Shown piece after piece: positions 9,102-17,655 of a stretch of 64,000 nucleotides of DNA. Position numbers and translations under genes: made by a program. The DNA is from Streptomyces sp. H27-H1 (GTDB taxonomy: Bacteria; Actinomycetota; Actinomycetes; Streptomycetales; Streptomycetaceae): assembly GCF_026627445.1 (NCBI RefSeq), contig NZ_JAPNLJ010000010.1, positions 170,909 to 234,908 on the forward strand. The letters run 5' to 3'. Within the stretch, counting starts at the first letter, position 1. Every line of letters starts with the position of its first letter. The notes beneath the pieces were generated by a model. It was not told the origin of the DNA. It ran no database searches and was given only the letters and a program-made list of their open reading frames with translations.

Positions 9102-9107
9102 GCGCAC

Positions 9108-9896
9108 GTGCAGGACGACGCGACGCAGGACGCAGCCCACACCACGGGAGCAGGGACCACAGTGCGCGAATACCGCACGGAGGAGCTGGCCGAGGCCGCC
9201 GGCATCCCCGTACGCACCCTGCGCTTCTACCGCGAGCGCAAGCTCCTGCCGCCACCGCGCCGCGAGGGCCGCATCGCCTGGTACGACGACCACCACCTGG
9301 CCCGGCTGCACACCGTCGCCGCCCTGCTGGAGCGCGGCCACACCCTCGGCGGCATAGCCGAGCTGACCATCGCCTTCGAGAACGGCCGCGACGTCGGCCA
9401 GCTCGGCGAGCTGCTCGGCATGGGCTGGTCGGAGGAGACCCCGGTCCGCCTGACGCCCGAGGCCCTCGCCGACTACTTCGAGGGCGAGGTCACCCCGGAG
9501 AACCTGGCGGCCTCGCTCGACCTCGGCTACCTCGCCACCGACGGCGAGGAGATCGTCCACGTCAGCCGCCGGCTCCTGGACGTCTCCTCGGCCCTGGTCC
9601 GCGAGGGCGTACCGCTCTCGGCCGTCCTGGAGGCGGGCCGCCGGGTGCGCGAGCACGCGGATGCGATGGCGGCCCTGTTCGCGGAACTCATCTCCACGCA
9701 CATCTCCGAGGAGGCGGTCACCCGTCTGCGCCCCCTGGCCAAGAGCGTGGTCGAGGCCGAGCTCACGATGGCCATGGACCGCCTGCGCCCGGCGACACCG
9801 GGCCGGCCGGTGGCCGACTCGCCGGTGGCGGGCTCGCCCATGTCCGGTCAGCCCGTGTCCGACTCACCCGCGTCCGGTCAGACTCCCAGTTCGTAG
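9108..9896 (+). CDS. MerR family transcriptional regulator
   Basis: A 262-residue regulator. The winged-helix domain (about residues 19-85) begins YRTEELAEAAG and continues with R-T-L-R-F-Y-R-E-R, typical of MerR proteins. The remaining part is helical, with no Cys cluster for metal sensing, and ends in a Pro/Ser/Gly-rich tail containing repeated SPVAGSP-like units. A later GTG 18 codons downstream has GGGAG/AGGGA before it and is an alternative start. It is divergent from the monooxygenase-hydrolase-SDR operon, which it probably controls. The end overlaps the convergent exonuclease gene by 19 bases. Confidence 0.9.
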   Translation: MQDDATQDAAHTTGAGTTVREYRTEELAEAAGIPVRTLRFYRERKLLPPPRREGRIAWYDDHHLARLHTVAALLERGHTLGGIAELTIAFENGRDVGQLGELLGMGWSEETPVRLTPEALADYFEGEVTPENLAASLDLGYLATDGEEIVHVSRRLLDVSSALVREGVPLSAVLEAGRRVREHADAMAALFAELISTHISEEAVTRLRPLAKSVVEAELTMAMDRLRPATPGRPVADSPVAGSPMSGQPVSDSPASGQTPSS

Positions 9897-10681
9897 ACCA
9901 CGGTCACGGGCGCGTGGTCGGACCACCGCTCGGGGTGCGTCTCGGCCCGCTCCACGAACGCCTTGACGGCCTTGGCCGCCAACCCCGGCGTCGCCACCTG
10001 CAGGTCGATCCGCCAGCCGGCGTCGTTGTCGAATGCCCGCCCGCGGTAGGACCACCAGGAGTACGGGCCCTCGGTGTCGGGGTGCAGGCTCCGCACCACG
10101 TCCACGTACCCGGCGGTGTCGTACACCTGCCCGAGCCACTCGCGCTCCTCGGGCAGGAAGCCGGCGTTCTTCCGGTTGGTCTTCCAGTTCTTCAGGTCGG
10201 CTTCCCGGTGGCAGATGTTCCAGTCACCGCAGACGACGACCTCGCGCCCCTCCCCGGCGGCCCGCACCTTGAGCCCCTGCAGATAGCCGAGGAACTCGTC
10301 CATGAACCGGTACTTCTCGTCCTGCTTCTCGGTCCCGGCCTCCCCGGACGGCAGGTAGAGGCTGGCCACGGTCACACCGGGCAGATCGATCTCCAGGTAC
10401 CGCCCGCTCGCGTCGAATTCCTCGCTGCCGAAGCCGACCTGCACCCGCTCCGGCGCCCGCCGCGAGTAGAGCGCGACCCCGGCCCGCCCCTTGGCGGCGG
10501 CCGGCGCGAACACGGTGTGCCACCCCTCGGGCGCCCGGACCTCGTCCGGAATCTGCCCCTCCTCGGCCCGTACTTCCTGCAGGCAGACGACGTCGGCGTC
10601 CGACCCGGCGAGCCACGGGGAGAACCCCTTCTTGGCGGCAGCGCGGATCCCATTCACATTCACGGAGGTCACAGAGAACAT
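9878..10681 (-). CDS. xthA: Exodeoxyribonuclease III
   Basis: A 267-residue AP endonuclease/3'-exonuclease of the ExoIII family, acting in base excision repair. Family signatures visible in order are NVNGIRAA near the N-terminus, LQEV with the metal-binding Glu at about 36, GDWNICH at about 152-158, and WSDHAPV with the catalytic Asp-His near the C-terminus. Length is normal for the family. It stands alone, convergent with the MerR gene and divergent from a GNAT gene only 38 bases away, so their promoters must overlap. Confidence 0.95.
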   Translation of the reverse strand: MFSVTSVNVNGIRAAAKKGFSPWLAGSDADVVCLQEVRAEEGQIPDEVRAPEGWHTVFAPAAAKGRAGVALYSRRAPERVQVGFGSEEFDASGRYLEIDLPGVTVASLYLPSGEAGTEKQDEKYRFMDEFLGYLQGLKVRAAGEGREVVVCGDWNICHREADLKNWKTNRKNAGFLPEEREWLGQVYDTAGYVDVVRSLHPDTEGPYSWWSYRGRAFDNDAGWRIDLQVATPGLAAKAVKAFVERAETHPERWSDHAPVTVVYELGV

Positions 10682-10719
10682 CCCTGCACGATAGCCGGAG
10701 CGTTCCGTAGGCTGTTCTG

Positions 10720-11220
10720 ATGTCTCAGGAGATCCAGGTCCGCCCCGTGTCGTACGACGACCCGGACGCGGTCAAGCTCAATGACCAAGTGCAGATCGAG
10801 TACCAGGAGCGCTACGAGGGCGAGGGCGACGTCACCTTCCTCGACCCGGCGATGTTCGACCCGCCGAACGGCCTCTACCTCCTCGCCTACGACGCCTCCG
10901 GCACCCCGATAGCCAGCGGCGGCTGGCGCGGCCACGAAGCGAACGACGAGGGCTACGCGGACGGCGACGCCGAGCTGAAGCGCATGTACGTGATCCCCGA
11001 GGCCCGCGGCCTGGGCCTGGCCCGCCGCATCCTCGCCGCCCTCGAAGCGGACGCCCGCGCGGCCGGCCGCGTGCGCATGGCCCTGGAAACCGGCGACCAG
11101 CAGCCGGAGGCGATAGCCCTCTACCTCTCCGAGGGCTACACCGTGACGTCCGCCAAGTTCGGCCACTACCGCTTCCACGACTCCAGCCGCTGCATGACGA
11201 AGCCGCTGAACCCCGTCTAG
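10720..11220 (+). CDS. GNAT family N-acetyltransferase
   Basis: A 166-residue acetyltransferase. The acetyl-CoA binding motif A is visible as VIPEARGLGLARRIL (about residues 90-104), followed by the EAIALYLSEGY helix-strand usual in the fold. Length and start are normal. The substrate is unknown. It is divergent from xthA and has no obvious operon partner. Confidence 0.9.
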   Translation: MSQEIQVRPVSYDDPDAVKLNDQVQIEYQERYEGEGDVTFLDPAMFDPPNGLYLLAYDASGTPIASGGWRGHEANDEGYADGDAELKRMYVIPEARGLGLARRILAALEADARAAGRVRMALETGDQQPEAIALYLSEGYTVTSAKFGHYRFHDSSRCMTKPLNPV

Positions 11221-11350
11221 GACGTCGGCCGGTGCAGGGGCCGGGGCCGGACCTCAGATCGAGCTCTGAACTGCGCACCGGCAGGGTCCCTCGGCCAGGC
11301 GTCCCGCCCACACTGGAGCGAGGACGTCGGCACGAGCCAACGGGGGCCCC

Positions 11351-11899
11351 ATGCACACCGACCGGCACGTCTACGAGCTGGCCCATCTCGCCGGTGGGCC
11401 CCAACGCGTCGCCGAGAGCGCCCTGGTCGCCCTGCGCGACCTCGGCGCGATCACCGTCACCGGCCCCCGCGTCCGCGCCACCCCGGCCGCGCCCGCGCCC
11501 GCCAGGCACCCGGTAGAGGGGGTTCTCACCGCGTACTGCTCGCGCGGGCGCGGTGTGGCGGCCGCGATCGCGGTGGTGCGCGAAGCTCCCGAGACCGAGG
11601 AGATAGGGCGCCGGCTGCGCGCCCTCGGGCTCGTCGGCCGATTCCGTCACCGCCCCACCCGGGCGGGCCGCCGGCTGCTCGCGGAGGCGAAGGCGGCGGC
11701 CGCGCACCCCCCGTACGTCCTCGTGGGCCCGTCCGCGATCGAGGACCGGATGCTGCGGGGCCTGATCACCAGCACCCGCAAGCCCACGGTCCTGCACCGG
11801 CTGGGATTTCGCCCGCCGGCCCTGGACCGCGGCATCAACGGGAACTTCAACTCGGGTCAGGACTTCAGCAGCTTCGGATGCTCAGGAGGCAACTCCTGA
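11351..11899 (+). CDS. TIGR04222-type actinobacterial protein
   Basis: A 182-residue protein starting MHTDRHVYELAHLAGG. The pattern of YELAxLAGGPxR, an A-x-x-A-L-x-x-L helix, and a HPVE motif near residue 53 matches the TIGR04222 domain known from Streptomyces. Family members usually have N-terminal membrane segments and a Gly/Cys-rich C-terminus. Here the membrane part is absent and only a short FGCSGGNS tail remains, so it is a short variant. Function is unknown. Confidence 0.75.
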   Translation: MHTDRHVYELAHLAGGPQRVAESALVALRDLGAITVTGPRVRATPAAPAPARHPVEGVLTAYCSRGRGVAAAIAVVREAPETEEIGRRLRALGLVGRFRHRPTRAGRRLLAEAKAAAAHPPYVLVGPSAIEDRMLRGLITSTRKPTVLHRLGFRPPALDRGINGNFNSGQDFSSFGCSGGNS

Positions 11900-12069
11900 T
11901 TCCGCACCCGGGCGGCCACTGAAGGAACCGACGATGCGATGGATCAGACGAGTGCGCGGTCGCCCCCGTGGCCGGTCTGGCCACCGGTGCTGACGCCCTC
12001 GCGCCCTGCGCGGTGATGCGCCGAGCCCGTCGGACACGGGCCACCCGGGCCACCCCCGCAAACGCCGAA

Positions 12070-12099
12070 ATCCCGCCCAGCCTTTCGGCTGAACGGGAT
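12070..12099 (-). terminator. Hairpin downstream of the tRNA gene
   Basis: ATCCCG / CGGGAT outer arms enclose an inner CAGCC-TTTC-GGCTG hairpin, about 40 bases past the 3' end of tRNA-Ala on the same strand. It is a plausible transcription terminator for the tRNA. Confidence 0.5.
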
Positions 12100-12139
12100 C
12101 TCGAGACGTTCTCGGGAGCAACCCGCGAACTGTCGTTTG

Positions 12140-12213
12140 TGGACCTGTGGGGATTTGAACCCCAGACCCCCTCGATGCGAACGAGGTGCGCTACCAGACT
12201 GCGCCACAGGCCC
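12140..12213 (-). tRNA. tRNA-Ala (anticodon CGC)
   Basis: The strand opposite to the given one folds as a full cloverleaf. The acceptor arm GGGCCTG pairs with CAGGTCC (one G-U), with discriminator A. The D arm is GCGC...GCGC, and the anticodon stem CCTCG/CGAGG has loop TTCGCAT, giving anticodon CGC. The T arm is CTGGG-GTTCAAAT-CCCCA-like. No CCA is encoded. CGC reads the GCG alanine codon, abundant in this genome. No duplicated 3' end that would indicate an integrated element is seen nearby. Confidence 0.95.
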
Positions 12214-12291
12214 TTGCGACGTGTGAAACATTAGCATCCCCTCGCGGGTGCTCCAAAACCGATACCGGGGAGCGTCCGCGCAGGTCATCGA

Positions 12292-13302
12292 TCACTCGTT
12301 CGCCGCGCGCGGCCTCTCGTCACCTTCGTACTGGTCGAAGAGCGGGGTACGTGCCGCGTCGCGCGGGCGGGCACGCGGGGACGGGGGCGCCGGCTGGGCG
12401 CGCAGGCGGGGTTCCGTCGGCTCGGCCGTGCTGGAGCGGGTGGCGCTCCAGGGGTCCGGGGTCGCCGGGCCGGTGGCGCGCGGGGCGACCGGGGCCGTCA
12501 CGTACGTCGGCAGCGGGACCGGGACGGGCTCCCAGCTGTCACCGCGGGCGGGTCCGCGCTCGCGCTCGCGCTGCTGGTCCACCCACTCCGCGTGGTCGGT
12601 CTGCTCGACCAGGGCGCGCCGGCCGGCCTCCTGCGGGGAGACGGGTGGCGCGGGGTCCGGGTCGGAGCCGGCCGCGGCCTCGGGCTCCCGGCGGCGGGGA
12701 CGGTTCTCGCGCAAGCGGCGGGCGGCCGCTTCGGCGCGGCGCCGGTCCATGGTGAACTCGTAGCGGCGTCGCTCCTGGACCCGCAGGTGCACGATGTACG
12801 TACTCAGGAGCAGGGCGGGGACCGCCGGGGCCCACAGGTAGTGGAGTCCGCCGACGGCTGCGGCGACCGCGCCGAAGGTGAAGATCAGGAAGAGCAGTGC
12901 GGTGGTGCGCCGGCGGCGGGCCAGGGCGACCAGGCGCTGCTCGCGGCGGGCCCGCTCCGCGCGGTCGGCCCGCTCGGAGGCGGCCGCCCTCGGCTCGGAC
13001 CGGGTCGGCGGGGGCACGACGACCGCCCGGGCGTCGGCGGCGTCCACGGCGTTCACCGTTTCCGTCGCGGCGTCCGGGTCCGCGGGGGGCCGGGGCTGCG
13101 CCTCCTCGTCACCGCGCTCACGCAGTCCCTTGGCGTAACGGCGCTCCATTCCCGCCCGGCCGGAAAGCAGCCGGATGGCGGTGGAGAAGCGTTCCGTCGG
13201 ACGAGCTTCGTTCAGCTCGTCCTGCCTCCGGAGCCACATGGGCACCAAGTAGGCGGCCCAGGCCCCGACAATGACTGCGTAGATGAGGCCGCTGCTGCTC
13301 AC
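12292..13302 (-). CDS. sepX: SepX/GlpR-type membrane protein, receptor of gephyrin-like Glp
   Basis: A 336-residue protein. The N-terminus (SSSGLIYAVIVGAWAAYLVP) is a membrane segment followed by the conserved W-L-R-R-Q-D-E-L-N-E. The middle contains two more membrane segments after an R-R-R-R-T-T motif, and the last 150 residues are Arg/Glu/Pro-rich and disordered. Work in Streptomyces (SepX) and Corynebacterium (GlpR) links this protein to septum formation and to binding of the MoeA-like protein Glp, whose gene lies 2 kb away here. I chose the GTG that gives MSSSG as N-terminus; a GTG three codons earlier is possible. Confidence 0.8.
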   Translation of the reverse strand: MSSSGLIYAVIVGAWAAYLVPMWLRRQDELNEARPTERFSTAIRLLSGRAGMERRYAKGLRERGDEEAQPRPPADPDAATETVNAVDAADARAVVVPPPTRSEPRAAASERADRAERARREQRLVALARRRRTTALLFLIFTFGAVAAAVGGLHYLWAPAVPALLLSTYIVHLRVQERRRYEFTMDRRRAEAAARRLRENRPRRREPEAAAGSDPDPAPPVSPQEAGRRALVEQTDHAEWVDQQRERERGPARGDSWEPVPVPLPTYVTAPVAPRATGPATPDPWSATRSSTAEPTEPRLRAQPAPPSPRARPRDAARTPLFDQYEGDERPRAANE

Positions 13303-13370
13303 ACCCCACACCGTAGAGGGGCGCGGCCGGGCGGATCCGCCAATTGGGGCGGCGTGTCGCGCGATCTCGC

Positions 13371-13455
13371 TGATATCACGGACTTTTTTTGTGATTCTTC
13401 GGATCAGGTTATGGGCGAATCGGTCATTGGACTAAAGAATTCGAACAGATATCTG
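13371..13455. other. AT-rich island upstream of sepX
   Basis: About 85 bases with far more A/T than the surroundings, between the 3' end of the GNAT gene and sepX. It begins with TGATATCA, contains a run of seven T, and ends with the perfect palindrome CAGATATCTG. It is the only sequence that can hold the sepX promoter besides about 70 GC-rich bases. No specific factor is recognised. Confidence 0.5.
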
Positions 13456-13459
13456 ATTT

Positions 13460-14080
13460 CTATTGTCCCGGCGGCGTGTCGGAACCGTGCGGATGACGCT
13501 CCCGGTGCCAGCGGCGCAGCAGCCCTTCCGGCACTTCCTCCGCCGTCAGCGCGTACACGAGGTGATCGCGCCAGGCCCCGTCGATGTGCAGGTAGCGCGG
13601 ACGCATCCCCTCCTCGCGGAAGCCGAGTTTCTCCACCACCCGCCGGCTCGGACCGTTCTCCGGCCGGATACACACCTCGATCCGGTGCAGCCCGACCTTG
13701 CCGAAGCAGTGGTCCACGGCCAGTGCGACCGCCGTCGGCATCACGCCGCGGCCCGCCACGTCCCGGTCCACCCAGTAGCCCACGTGGCCCGCGCACATCG
13801 AGCCCCACGTGATCCCGGCGACCGTCAGCTGGCCCACCAGGCGGCCCTGGTACTCGATGACGAACGGCAGCATGCGCCCCGCGTTCGCCTCGCCCCGCAG
13901 GTGGCGCACCATCTGGCGGTACGTCGGCCGCTGGATCACCGGCCCCCAGGGCGCGGGCGGCGGGATCGTCGCCTCCCACGGCCGCAGCCAGTCGCGGTTG
14001 CGGCGGTTGACCTCGCGCCAGGCGGCCTGGTCCCGCAGCTTTATCGGCCGGAGCGTGACATCGCCGTCCGCCAGCACCAC
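13460..14080 (-). CDS. RimJ/RimL-type GNAT acetyltransferase
   Basis: A 206-residue GNAT protein of the ribosomal-protein acetyltransferase type. A LRPIKLRDQAAW start, a GQLTVAGI strand, V-D-R-D-V-A-G-R-G acetyl-CoA loop (about residues 107-115) and H-R-I-E-V near 132 are characteristic. The start lies 17 bases after the stop of mogA, so it is in the same transcription unit. In many Streptomyces the same acetyltransferase lies in the moaC-mogA-sepX neighbourhood (recollection, not checked). Confidence 0.88.
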   Translation of the reverse strand: MVLADGDVTLRPIKLRDQAAWREVNRRNRDWLRPWEATIPPPAPWGPVIQRPTYRQMVRHLRGEANAGRMLPFVIEYQGRLVGQLTVAGITWGSMCAGHVGYWVDRDVAGRGVMPTAVALAVDHCFGKVGLHRIEVCIRPENGPSRRVVEKLGFREEGMRPRYLHIDGAWRDHLVYALTAEEVPEGLLRRWHRERHPHGSDTPPGQ

Positions 14081-14097
14081 CGGCCAGGAGGGGCCGT

Positions 14098-14694
14098 TCA
14101 GCTCGGGCTCCCCGCGGGTCTGCCCTCGGGACGAGGGTGGTCGCCGCCCCGGATCTGGTCGACGGCGTGGAGCAGGATGCGGGACAGGACCGCGGTCCCG
14201 TCGCGGACCCCGCCCGTGGAACCGGGCAGGTTCACGATCAGGGTGCGTCCGGCCACGCCCGCCAGCCCCCGCGACAGCGCCGCGGTGGGCACCTTGGCCA
14301 GGGACTCGGCGCGAATGGCCTGCGGGATGCCCGGGATCTCGTAGTCCAGCACCCGGGCGGTGGCGTCGGGGGTCCGGTCGGTCGGCGAGATGCCGGTGCC
14401 GCCGGTGGTCAGGATGACGTCGTAGCCGGCGGCCACGCCCTCGCGCAGGGCCGCCTCCACGGGGTCCCCGTCGGGCACCACACGCGGGCCGTCCACCGCG
14501 AAGCCGAGCGCGCGCAGCCCCTCGGCGAGCACCGGGCCGCCCTTGTCCGCGTACACGCCCTGCGAGGCCCGGTTCGAGGCCGTCACCACCAGCGCACGCA
14601 ACGACCCGGAGTCCGAGGGGGCCGCGGAGGCCACGGGCTGCGGTCCCTGGCTGTGGCTGTGGCTGTGGACCTCGCCGCCGCGGGGGGCGTTCAC
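14098..14694 (-). CDS. mogA: MogA/MoaB-type molybdenum cofactor protein
   Basis: A 198-residue MPT adenylyltransferase-like protein of molybdenum-cofactor synthesis. After a His/Ser/Gly-rich leader, the domain starts [14 protein letters not shown], and [15 protein letters not shown] (about residues 100-114) is the molybdopterin-binding signature. The GTG start overlaps the moaC stop (GTGA), showing translational coupling. MogA and Glp (MoeA) would adenylylate MPT and insert Mo for the molybdoenzyme encoded 17 kb downstream. Confidence 0.92.
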   Translation of the reverse strand: MNAPRGGEVHSHSHSQGPQPVASAAPSDSGSLRALVVTASNRASQGVYADKGGPVLAEGLRALGFAVDGPRVVPDGDPVEAALREGVAAGYDVILTTGGTGISPTDRTPDATARVLDYEIPGIPQAIRAESLAKVPTAALSRGLAGVAGRTLIVNLPGSTGGVRDGTAVLSRILLHAVDQIRGGDHPRPEGRPAGSPS

Positions 14695-15227
14695 GAGCGC
14701 GCCCAGTCGCCGGACTTGCCGCCCGTCTTCTCCTCGACCCGCACGTCGGTGATGACCGCGCCCTTGTCGACGGCCTTGACCATGTCGATCACGGTGAGCC
14801 CGGCGACGGCGACGGCGGTCAGCGCCTCCATCTCGACGCCGGTGCGGTCGGTGGTCTTGACGGTGGCGAGGATCTCGACGGCCTCGTCGGTGACCTTCAG
14901 GTCCACCTTCACCCCGGAAACAGCCAGCGGGTGGCACAACGGGATCAGGTCGGGGGTCCTCTTCGCGCCCATGATCCCGGCGATCCGCGCGGTGGCGAGG
15001 GCGTCACCCTTGGGCACGCCCTCGCCCCGCAGCAGTTCGATGACCCTGGGAGAGACGAGCACGCGGCCGCTGGCCCGCGCCGTCCGGGTGGTGACGTCCT
15101 TCGCCGAGACGTCGACCATCCGGGCCGCGCCGGCCTCGTCGATGTGCGTCAGCCTGGTGCCGGCGGCGCCGCCGGCGCTGCTCTGCTCAGGGGGTACGGG
15201 GGTCTCCCCCCGGGAATGTGCTGCCAT
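14691..15227 (-). CDS. moaC: Cyclic pyranopterin monophosphate synthase
   Basis: A 178-residue MoaC protein catalysing the second step of molybdenum-cofactor synthesis. Recognisable motifs are [16 protein letters not shown] near residue 26, [13 protein letters not shown] (about 85-97) and the [12 protein letters not shown] segment (about 125-136). The first 25 residues are a Gly/Ser/Pro-rich extension encoded by a GC-rich repeat-like stretch. It is transcribed between glp and mogA, with its stop overlapping the mogA start. Confidence 0.94.
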   Translation of the reverse strand: MAAHSRGETPVPPEQSSAGGAAGTRLTHIDEAGAARMVDVSAKDVTTRTARASGRVLVSPRVIELLRGEGVPKGDALATARIAGIMGAKRTPDLIPLCHPLAVSGVKVDLKVTDEAVEILATVKTTDRTGVEMEALTAVAVAGLTVIDMVKAVDKGAVITDVRVEEKTGGKSGDWARS

Positions 15228-15300
15228 ATCTGCGTGCCGCTCCCGTCCGGGCCCCGCAAGGGCCTGTGTGGTGCAACACGCTACCCGTATCCGCCGGACC

Positions 15301-16656
15301 TCAGCCGAGCAGGACCACTTCCAGCTCGGCCCCGGGCTCCACCGAGGTGACGTCCTCCGGTACGACCATCAGCGAGTCGGCGTGCGCCAGCGCGGCGATC
15401 AGGTGCGAGCCCGATCCGCCGACCGGGCTGACCGTGCCGCTCTCGGCGTCGTACTTGCCGCGCAGGAACTGGCGGCGGCCCGCCGGGGAGCCGAGCGCCT
15501 TGTCCGCCTTGAGCACCGCGCGCACGCTCGGCCGGCTGACCTCGGAGGCGGGCAGGCCCATGAGGGCGCGGATCGCGGGGCGCACGAACAGCTCGAAGGA
15601 GACGTAGGAGGAGACCGGGTTGCCGGGCAGGGCCAGCAGCGGGGTGTGGTCGGGGCCGATGGTGCCGAAGCCCTGGGGCTTGCCGGGCTGCATGGCGAGC
15701 TTGCGGAAGTCGATGCCGGCGCCGTCGACGTCGTCGTCGCCCGTGGAGAGGTCCGTGAGGGCTTCCTTGACCACGTCGTACGCGCCGACGCTGACCCCGC
15801 CCGTGGTGACCAGCAGGTCGGCCCGGATGAGCTGGTCCTCGATGGTGGAACGCAGGGTGTCGGCGTCGTCGGCGACGGCTCCGACCCGGTAGGCGATGGC
15901 TCCGGCGTCCCGCGCGGCGGCGGCCAGGGCGAAGCTGTTGGAGTCGTAGATCGTGCCGGGCGTCAGGGCCTCGCCGGGCTGCACCAGTTCGCTGCCGGTG
16001 GACAGGACGACCACGCGCGGACGGGGACGCACCCGTACGGTGCCCCGCCCGATGGCCGCCAGCAGGGCGATCTGCGGCGGGCCGAGGACGGTGCCGGCGG
16101 CGAGCGCGAGGTCACCGGCCTGTACGTCGCTGCCGCGCGCGCGGACGTGCGCCCGTGCCCCGGCGGGGCGGTGGACCCGTACCTCGCCCGCGGCGCCCTC
16201 GGGCGACGCACTGGCCGGGGTCATCGCGGAGGCGGCGCCGCCGCCCGTACCGCCGTCGGTCCACTCGACCGGTACGACGGCTTCCGCGCCGGGGGGCAGC
16301 GGGGCGCCGGTCATGATGCGGGCGGCCTGGCCGGGGCCCACGGTCGGCAGGTCGCCGCTGCCGGCCGCCACATCCCCGATGACCGTCAGCACCGCGGGGA
16401 ACTCCTCGCTGGCGCCCTGGACATCGGCCGTCCGGACGGCGTAGCCGTCCATCGAGCTGTTGTCGAAGGGCGGCAGGGCGACGGGCACGGTGACGTCCTC
16501 GACCAGGACACAGCCCTGGGCGTCCATCAGCTGGAGCTCGATGGGCTCCAGCGGCCGGACCGTCCCGAGGACGTCCGCCAGGTGCTCGTCCACCGACCAG
16601 AGGCGCTGAGTGCCGTCGGCCGAACGAGGATGCTGCGGTGCGTCGGGCTTGCTCAA
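15301..16656 (-). CDS. glp: Gephyrin-like molybdotransferase Glp (MoeA family)
   Basis: A 451-residue MoeA-family protein. Visible are W-S-V-D-E-H-L at the start, [13 protein letters not shown] (about 56-68), [22 protein letters not shown] and the [13 protein letters not shown] loop, all typical of molybdenum insertase. In Corynebacterium the paralogue Glp also binds the membrane receptor GlpR and acts in cell division; the receptor homologue sepX is in this same cluster. The TTG start lies just after the galU stop, with GGAGGAG (inside the galU end) as ribosome-binding site. Confidence 0.9.
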   Translation of the reverse strand: MSKPDAPQHPRSADGTQRLWSVDEHLADVLGTVRPLEPIELQLMDAQGCVLVEDVTVPVALPPFDNSSMDGYAVRTADVQGASEEFPAVLTVIGDVAAGSGDLPTVGPGQAARIMTGAPLPPGAEAVVPVEWTDGGTGGGAASAMTPASASPEGAAGEVRVHRPAGARAHVRARGSDVQAGDLALAAGTVLGPPQIALLAAIGRGTVRVRPRPRVVVLSTGSELVQPGEALTPGTIYDSNSFALAAAARDAGAIAYRVGAVADDADTLRSTIEDQLIRADLLVTTGGVSVGAYDVVKEALTDLSTGDDDVDGAGIDFRKLAMQPGKPQGFGTIGPDHTPLLALPGNPVSSYVSFELFVRPAIRALMGLPASEVSRPSVRAVLKADKALGSPAGRRQFLRGKYDAESGTVSPVGGSGSHLIAALAHADSLMVVPEDVTSVEPGAELEVVLLG

Positions 16657-16660
16657 GGTC

Positions 16661-17563
16661 CTACATCTCCTCCGTGACGTAATGGCGAAGCCAGGTGCGG
16701 AACTCCGGGCCCAGGTCCTCACGCTCGCACGCGAGTCGGACGATGGCCCGCAGGTAGTCCCCGCGGTCCCCGGTGTCGTAGCGGCGGCCCCGGAAGACCA
16801 CGCCGTGCACCGGGCCGCCGATGGTCTCGTCGGCGGCCAGCTTCTGCAGGGCGTCGGTCAGCTGGATCTCGCCGCCGCGGCCCGGCTCGGTCTCACGCAG
16901 TATGCCGAAGATCGCCGGATCGAGGACGTACCGTCCGATGACCGCGTAATTGCTGGGCGCGTCCTGGGCGTCCGGCTTCTCCACGAGACCGGTGATGCGG
17001 ACCACGTCCGAGTCGTCGGTGGGCTCGACCGCGGCGCAGCCGTAGAGGTGCACCTGTGAGGGATCGACCTCCATCAGCGCGACGACGGTACCGCCGGCGC
17101 TCTGCTGGATCTCCGTCATCCGGCGCAGCAGCGGGTCGCGGGGGTCGATGAGGTCGTCACCGAGAAGAACGGCGAAGGTCTCGTTGCCGACGTGCGGCTC
17201 GGCGCAGAGCACGGCGTGGCCGAGGCCCCGGGGGTCGCCCTGGCGGACGTAGTGCATGGTGGCCAGGTCGCTGGACTCCTGGACCTTCTTGAGCCGGTCG
17301 TCGTCGCCCTTGGCGATCAGCGCGGACTCCAGCTCGTAGTTGCGGTCGAAGTGGTCTTCGAGAGCCCGCTTGTTACGACCCGTGATCATGAGGATGTCGT
17401 CGAGGCCGGCCGACACGGCTTCCTCGACGACGTACTGGATGGCCGGCTTGTCGACCACCGGCAGCATTTCCTTGGGTGTTGCCTTGGTTGCCGGAAGGAA
17501 CCGAGTGCCGAGGCCCGCGGCCGGGATGACGGCCTTTTTGATCACGGGGTGCAACTGAGTCAT
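16661..17563 (-). CDS. galU: UTP--glucose-1-phosphate uridylyltransferase
   Basis: A 300-residue nucleotidyltransferase making UDP-glucose. The N-terminal AAGLGTRFLPATKATPKEM signature (about 15-33) and V-V-D-K-P, then LLGDDLID and VEKP motifs, identify GalU. UDP-glucose would serve the polysaccharide genes at the right end of the window as well as trehalose and cell-wall synthesis. It is first in the galU-glp-moaC-mogA-GNAT unit and divergent from the 5-FTHF cyclo-ligase gene. Confidence 0.95.
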   Translation of the reverse strand: MTQLHPVIKKAVIPAAGLGTRFLPATKATPKEMLPVVDKPAIQYVVEEAVSAGLDDILMITGRNKRALEDHFDRNYELESALIAKGDDDRLKKVQESSDLATMHYVRQGDPRGLGHAVLCAEPHVGNETFAVLLGDDLIDPRDPLLRRMTEIQQSAGGTVVALMEVDPSQVHLYGCAAVEPTDDSDVVRITGLVEKPDAQDAPSNYAVIGRYVLDPAIFGILRETEPGRGGEIQLTDALQKLAADETIGGPVHGVVFRGRRYDTGDRGDYLRAIVRLACEREDLGPEFRTWLRHYVTEEM

Positions 17564-17609
17564 GGGCGGAACGATAGTGCCTCGTGGATGGGGCCACGTG
17601 AGATTCAGA

Positions 17610-17621
17610 TGAACATGTTCA
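17610..17621. promoter_or_regulatory. 12-bp palindrome in galU divergent promoter region
   Basis: Perfect palindrome TGAACATGTTCA midway between the divergent galU and cyclo-ligase starts, in an otherwise short (92 bp) intergenic region. The GAAC/GTTC arms are spaced by two bases, not the four of a LexA box. Operator function is inferred from position only. Confidence 0.35.
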
Positions 17622-17655
17622 GCTTTACCCCGACAGAAAGGGATACGAGCCACCC

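Noticed and set aside
12140..12213. tRNA-Ala as integration site of a mobile element
   Set aside because: No integrase gene and no second copy of the tRNA 3' end occur in the window.
17610..17621. LexA (SOS) box at galU
   Set aside because: GAAC and GTTC are separated by two bases, not four, and the flanking genes are not SOS genes.
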